From NCBI GenBank assembly GCA_023258655.1, contig JALQWO010000010.1, forward strand, positions 1 to 9,223: a stretch of 9,223 bases of DNA, given 5' to 3'. Origin of the DNA: Bacteroidia bacterium. Lineage in GTDB: Bacteria; Bacteroidota; Bacteroidia; NS11-12g; UBA955. Below the pieces are notes generated by a model that saw only the letters and a list, made by a program, of their open reading frames with translations, had not been told where the DNA came from and made no database searches. This document shows positions 6,062 through 9,223 of this stretch, in pieces. Made by a program: the position numbers and the translations under genes. The stretch's first letter is position 1. Each line of letters begins with the position of its first letter.

Positions 6062-6313
6062 CTAAAATTGCGGACACCTTGGCACAGATTTCCGAAATCT
6101 GATCTTCCTTTTTATGGGTCGAAATAATGCCTTTTTCAAATTACTTTTTATGTCGACAATTGCCTTCTCCCCTGCGAAATCGGTATGATGAATCATTGTA
6201 GTTCTATTCGCTGTTTCCCCAGAAACATACCCTTTGATATTTTCATTTTCAACAGCCTTTACAGGAATACTCATACAGTGTAGTGCGATGATAATCAATG
6301 CTTTGTTTTTCAT
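6062..6313 (-). CDS. Small exported protein with basic tail, unknown function
   Basis: A possible 83-residue protein with a Sec signal-like N terminus (MKNKALIIIALHCMSIPVKA, cleavage perhaps near 'VKA'). A short polar stretch ('ENENIKGYVSGETANRTT') follows, then a strongly basic end ('LKKALFRPIKRKIRFRKSVPRCPQF') with one cysteine. I do not recognise a family. The frame is open to an ATG at 6373, but the ATG at 6313 is preferred because it starts the signal peptide. Upstream there is only an imperfect -7 match (TAACTTGT, about 30 bases before the start). It is divergent from the hydrolase gene, and a perfect palindrome begins three bases past its stop. The signal peptide favours a real gene, but length and lack of homologs in memory keep this tentative; it could be a chance frame or a degraded gene. 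Confidence 0.5.
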   Translation of the reverse strand: MKNKALIIIALHCMSIPVKAVENENIKGYVSGETANRTTMIHHTDFAGEKAIVDIKSNLKKALFRPIKRKIRFRKSVPRCPQF

Positions 6314-6410
6314 GGTTTTTGCATTTTGGGTGAAACAAGTTAATTGAAGGCCTTCCATTTTCCCTAACACCATTTACATTCTATACCCCCAAAAAAATTT
6401 CAATTTCTTG

Positions 6411-6417
6411 TATATTG
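6411..6417 (+). promoter_or_regulatory. Weak -7-like element (TATATTG) before the hydrolase gene
   Basis: TATATTG is one T short of the TAnnTTTG consensus and ends five bases before the chosen GTG start, the same close spacing seen at tyrS and the propeller gene. There is no clear -33 TTG. It is reported because its position agrees with the other promoters in the window, not because of match quality. Confidence 0.3.
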
Positions 6418-6422
6418 CCCCA

Positions 6423-7622
6423 GTGAAAAAATTATCCCTCATTCTCTTGATTGCTTTTTTGGGTAACCAATCGTCAAAGGCTCAGAATACCCGGTACCTA
6501 GATCCCATCTTTTCCGCGGTTACCAAAACCACCGTTACATACTCTGACGTCTTTAATGATGACTATCACAAAATGGACATATATACACCCAATAACGACA
6601 ACCTAAGCAAACGACCTTTGATTGTTTACGTCCATGGAGGCGCCTTTTATGCTGGCGACAAAGCCAGCCAAGATTGCATCGATTTTTGTACCGCCTTTGC
6701 CAAAAAGGGTTATGTTGCTGTGTCGGTTAATTATCGATTGGCCAACGCATTCTTGTTTCTCACCGATAAAAAAATTCAGCTCAACGCCGTACTGCAGTCA
6801 ATTGCCGATGTGAAATCATCTTTGCGTTACTTCGTAAAAGATGCATCAACCACAAATCAATATAAGGTAGACACAACGGCTTTTTTCTTGGGTGGTTATT
6901 CCGCAGGCGCTGTGGCCTCCCTCCATACCGGTTGGGTTACGAACGAATCTGAACTTGACGCGAATCTCCAAGACATCCTCAAAAACGGCATCAAAACACT
7001 GAATGGCGACGCAGGTAATAATGGATACAGCAGTCCCATCAAAGCCCTTTATAGTATGGCCGGTGGACTCTACCAAACCAGTTACATATCTGCAGGGGAT
7101 TTACCCGTATGGATGGGTCATGCCAAGGACGATGCCACAGTTTCTTATAATTGCGCACCGGGTTTAAACAACCCATTGGTTGTTACACTTTGTGGTACGG
7201 GTAAAATGATGCCCAAGCTTGATTCCGTAGGTGTAAAATACGATTCCATGATCTTAGAAACAGGCGGACATACATGGCCATCATTGGGAAATTCCGGCAA
7301 AGACTTTAAAAATGCCATCACCGAAATTGCCGCTTTTTTCTATCCGATGATTCCGGGCAATACAAATACTACCATAACATCAATGGGTAAACAAGATATT
7401 ACTATATACCCCAATCCAGCTACCAATCAAATTTTTATCCAGTCCAAAAACAACGCCCAACTCGGTAATTTCCAACTCGTCAATGCCATTGGTCAAACCC
7501 TGTATTTTGGTACCCAAAACGATCTCTCTTCAACCATCAATATTGAACATTTGCCAAAGGGAGTATACAAAATCATCTGGGACAACCACCGAATAACTGC
7601 ACAGACATTGATTTTTCAGTGA
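6423..7622 (+). CDS. T9SS-exported alpha/beta hydrolase (carboxylesterase-like)
   Basis: The 399-residue protein has a signal peptide (MKKLSLILLIAFLGNQSSKAQ, cleavage after ~21), an alpha/beta-hydrolase domain (~30-312) and a T9SS sorting domain (~322-399, 'ITIYPNPATNQIFI' to 'LPKGVYKIIW'). The esterase/lipase hallmarks are clear: oxyanion-hole 'YVHGGAFYAGDK' (HGG at 71-73), nucleophile elbow G-Y-S-A-G with Ser160, a likely acid at Asp236 or Asp237 ('HAKDDATV') and His283 ('GGHTWPS'). All triad residues are present, so it should be active on extracellular ester or acyl substrates; the exact substrate cannot be read. The GTG at 6423 is chosen over a TTG at 6408 because it begins the signal peptide directly. 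Translation from TTG would only add five residues. The gene converges on the next gene with 22 bases between stops and no visible terminator. Confidence 0.9.
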   Translation: MKKLSLILLIAFLGNQSSKAQNTRYLDPIFSAVTKTTVTYSDVFNDDYHKMDIYTPNNDNLSKRPLIVYVHGGAFYAGDKASQDCIDFCTAFAKKGYVAVSVNYRLANAFLFLTDKKIQLNAVLQSIADVKSSLRYFVKDASTTNQYKVDTTAFFLGGYSAGAVASLHTGWVTNESELDANLQDILKNGIKTLNGDAGNNGYSSPIKALYSMAGGLYQTSYISAGDLPVWMGHAKDDATVSYNCAPGLNNPLVVTLCGTGKMMPKLDSVGVKYDSMILETGGHTWPSLGNSGKDFKNAITEIAAFFYPMIPGNTNTTITSMGKQDITIYPNPATNQIFIQSKNNAQLGNFQLVNAIGQTLYFGTQNDLSSTINIEHLPKGVYKIIWDNHRITAQTLIFQ

Positions 7623-7644
7623 GAAAATATGTCATAAACCCAGT

Positions 7645-9138
7645 TCACAATCGATAAATCGAATAATGGCTTGATTCATAAAACCGCGTTGAGCCACGCA
7701 AGGCCAATAAAACAGAATCTCTGTCTGCGAAAGTTTTCAGCACGGGCTTATTAATCACCACATAACGGGCACCCAAAGTGCGGTAATTGATTGCATCTCG
7801 TTGATGTAGCAATTGCTCCGGATAGATGGTCCAACCTCTGCGATGCAACAAAAACAACTCTTGGGGACTTGCACTTGAAACCAACACAACCTTTGCCTCG
7901 ATGGGAATGACCGAGGCAATTTCTGTCTCCAATGTCAGTTTGTATCGCTCTGATGGTTTGATGAAATGGTCGTGGATCTGATTCGAAATCGCTTCAACAA
8001 CCAGTGCCAACAAGAAAAAATATCCCATCGCGTTTCTGCGAAACCTTACTTTGACGATATTTTCTGTTTGGGTGGACAGAAAATCCAATCCGATACCCGC
8101 CGCAATGGCCATGACCGGAATAAATGGCACAGAATAATACGTATGCAATGGAAAAACAGCGCCTGTCTTTAGAATAAATACCCCAAAAACCAAAGCCACC
8201 AACCCCAAGGACAATAAAACCATGGTAGACTTTCGCAACACCAAAGCCAGAACTCCTAAGATGGCCATCGCCAAGGCAATAAATGAATAAAAGCTCGTGA
8301 AGTAGAACTTCTCCAACAACAAACGCCATAAAGGAGCAATCTCCTTCAAACCTTGCAACAGTCCCTTGGGAAAATACAAGTGATATCCATGGGTTTGGTT
8401 GAGATAGGGGACCCAAAAAAAATACCACCAAAGGGCGGGTAAAACAGCCATGAAAACACCCAAATAGATGAAGAAGATTTTGCGTTTGTCGGAATGCTTT
8501 AGAAAGGGAATAATACCAACCACGGCCAACAAACTCATCGCCGGGATTTTACTCAAAACGCCCAAAGCAACCGCCACAATCGCCATGAAATACGCGCCCC
8601 AACGCCCTGTTTGCCAATAATCCAATCCAAAGCGCAACCCCACCAAAACCAATGAAACCGAAAAAGTGTCCGGCATCATCTTGCGAGAAAATGTAAACCA
8701 AGAAGAGCATAGCAAAACAATCATGGCGTAATGGGCGATCCGCGCTGTTAGTGTCTCCTTCAAGAGACCAAAAAAATTGTAGGCACCCCACAGAACTACC
8801 AGCAAATTCACGCATCGACCATACCAGTGCTGATATCCGAAAAAATGCGAAGGGAGGAAGGACAGAAAATTAAACAGCGGAAATTCCGCTCCCACAATCC
8901 CCGTTTTTTCACCGGCCATGTCAATGCGAGGATGTAACCAATCCATCCCCAACTCAACATAATTTCGGGTAACCATGGCTGTAAATGACTGTCTCCAACT
9001 ATGGGCCATTTCCAGCGGTGGATCTGTGATACCCATGCATTGTATCAATCCAAAAATCAAAAGGACAAGCACTTCTGGCCGACGAATTTGGGGCCATGAG
9101 CGAGATACAATGTTTTTGATGATGGAAAATAGATTCAT
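7645..9138 (-). CDS. Polytopic GT-C membrane glycosyltransferase, PMT/ArnT-like (GT39/GT83-type)
   Basis: The 497-residue membrane protein has about ten to twelve hydrophobic segments and a C-terminal soluble domain (~400-497). It resembles the dolichyl-phosphate-mannose protein mannosyltransferase / ArnT superfamily, which transfers sugars from polyprenyl-phosphate donors at the periplasmic face. The first outer loop holds 'TDPPLEMAHSWRQ' (D39, H46, R49), the site of the catalytic acid in this fold. Next comes 'GAEFPLFNFL' (E85) and 'YGRCVNLL' (R108), which parallel the family's second acidic loop and following Arg. 'RKMMPDTFS' and 'LSKIPA' are also typical. The acceptor (lipid A, glycan or protein) cannot be read. 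The start at 9138 agrees with a TATTTTTG promoter element upstream. It is a stand-alone gene, convergent with the hydrolase and divergent from an unseen gene to the right. Confidence 0.85.
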   Translation of the reverse strand: MNLFSIIKNIVSRSWPQIRRPEVLVLLIFGLIQCMGITDPPLEMAHSWRQSFTAMVTRNYVELGMDWLHPRIDMAGEKTGIVGAEFPLFNFLSFLPSHFFGYQHWYGRCVNLLVVLWGAYNFFGLLKETLTARIAHYAMIVLLCSSWFTFSRKMMPDTFSVSLVLVGLRFGLDYWQTGRWGAYFMAIVAVALGVLSKIPAMSLLAVVGIIPFLKHSDKRKIFFIYLGVFMAVLPALWWYFFWVPYLNQTHGYHLYFPKGLLQGLKEIAPLWRLLLEKFYFTSFYSFIALAMAILGVLALVLRKSTMVLLSLGLVALVFGVFILKTGAVFPLHTYYSVPFIPVMAIAAGIGLDFLSTQTENIVKVRFRRNAMGYFFLLALVVEAISNQIHDHFIKPSERYKLTLETEIASVIPIEAKVVLVSSASPQELFLLHRRGWTIYPEQLLHQRDAINYRTLGARYVVINKPVLKTFADRDSVLLALRGSTRFYESSHYSIYRL

Positions 9139-9161
9139 CTGAAGCCACCTTGGGGCGTCAA

Positions 9162-9169
9162 CAAAAATA
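9162..9169 (-). promoter_or_regulatory. -7 element (TATTTTTG) of the PMT/ArnT-like gene
   Basis: TATTTTTG on the minus strand matches TAnnTTTG and lies 23 bases before the ATG, leaving a leader of roughly 20 bases. No TTG is evident at -33. It is nine bases from the -33 element of the divergent plus-strand promoter, so the two polymerase sites overlap or abut. Confidence 0.45.
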
Positions 9170-9177
9170 GGACAATG

Positions 9178-9207
9178 TTTGATTCCTTGGGGTTTCGCTT
9201 ATATTTG
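9178..9207 (+). promoter_or_regulatory. Promoter (TTTG - 18 - TATATTTG) for a gene right of the window
   Basis: TTTG (9178-9181), an 18-base spacer and TATATTTG (9200-9207) give the best match to the Bacteroidota promoter in the window. Only 16 bases remain to the right edge, with no start codon in them, so the gene it drives is outside. It is divergent from the PMT/ArnT-like gene. Confidence 0.6.
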
Positions 9208-9223
9208 AAAAATACTGTGATTA

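Noticed and set aside
6346..6355. GAAGGCCTTC, a 10-bp perfect palindrome in the divergent gap
   Set aside because: Short enough to occur by chance, no second copy in the window, and no promoter element placed to make it an evident operator.
7623..7662. Terminator between the convergent hydrolase and PMT/ArnT-like genes
   Set aside because: Only a 5-bp inverted repeat (7651-7662) inside the coding end is present, without a T run on either strand.

Overview
The window is a stretch of ordinary-looking chromosome from a member of the Bacteroidota, most likely of the Flavobacteriales/Sphingobacteriales type. Three things point there. Three proteins end in a type IX secretion system (T9SS) C-terminal sorting domain with the 'YPNP/FPNP' opening and a lysine- or glutamine-rich last strand. 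Most genes are preceded by the Bacteroidota -7 promoter element TAnnTTTG, in some cases only a few bases from the start codon. No convincing Shine-Dalgarno sites were seen.

Layout, left to right. At the left edge is the 3' half of a glucose-1-phosphate thymidylyltransferase gene (rfbA/rmlA, + strand). It runs tail to tail into tyrS (- strand). Upstream of tyrS on the same strand, in transcription order, lie a GT87-like membrane glycosyltransferase, a small T9SS-exported Ig-like protein and a two-helix membrane protein with a PH-like tail. These four genes are tightly packed (gaps of 48, -1 and 22 bases), but three of them also have their own -7 element. A divergent tRNA-Arg(CCU) gene follows, then a hairpin that can terminate from both sides, then a 494-residue secreted protein built of seven FG-GAP-like repeats, then a perfect 14-bp inverted repeat and a small exported basic protein. 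On the + strand is a T9SS-exported alpha/beta hydrolase. It converges on a second membrane glycosyltransferase of the GT-C fold (PMT/ArnT-like). The right edge carries a textbook Bacteroidota promoter for a gene outside the window.

The genes do not form one obvious pathway. RmlA (dTDP-sugar supply) and the two lipid-linked-sugar transferases could contribute to surface glycans, and the three T9SS cargos are surface or secreted proteins, but the rest is housekeeping (tyrS, tRNA). I found no CRISPR array, insertion sequence, prophage or obvious defence system. The most interesting items are the exactly seven-fold propeller protein, the perfect palindrome beside it, the near-leaderless promoter/start arrangements, and the tyrS terminator that appears to lie inside the end of rfbA.
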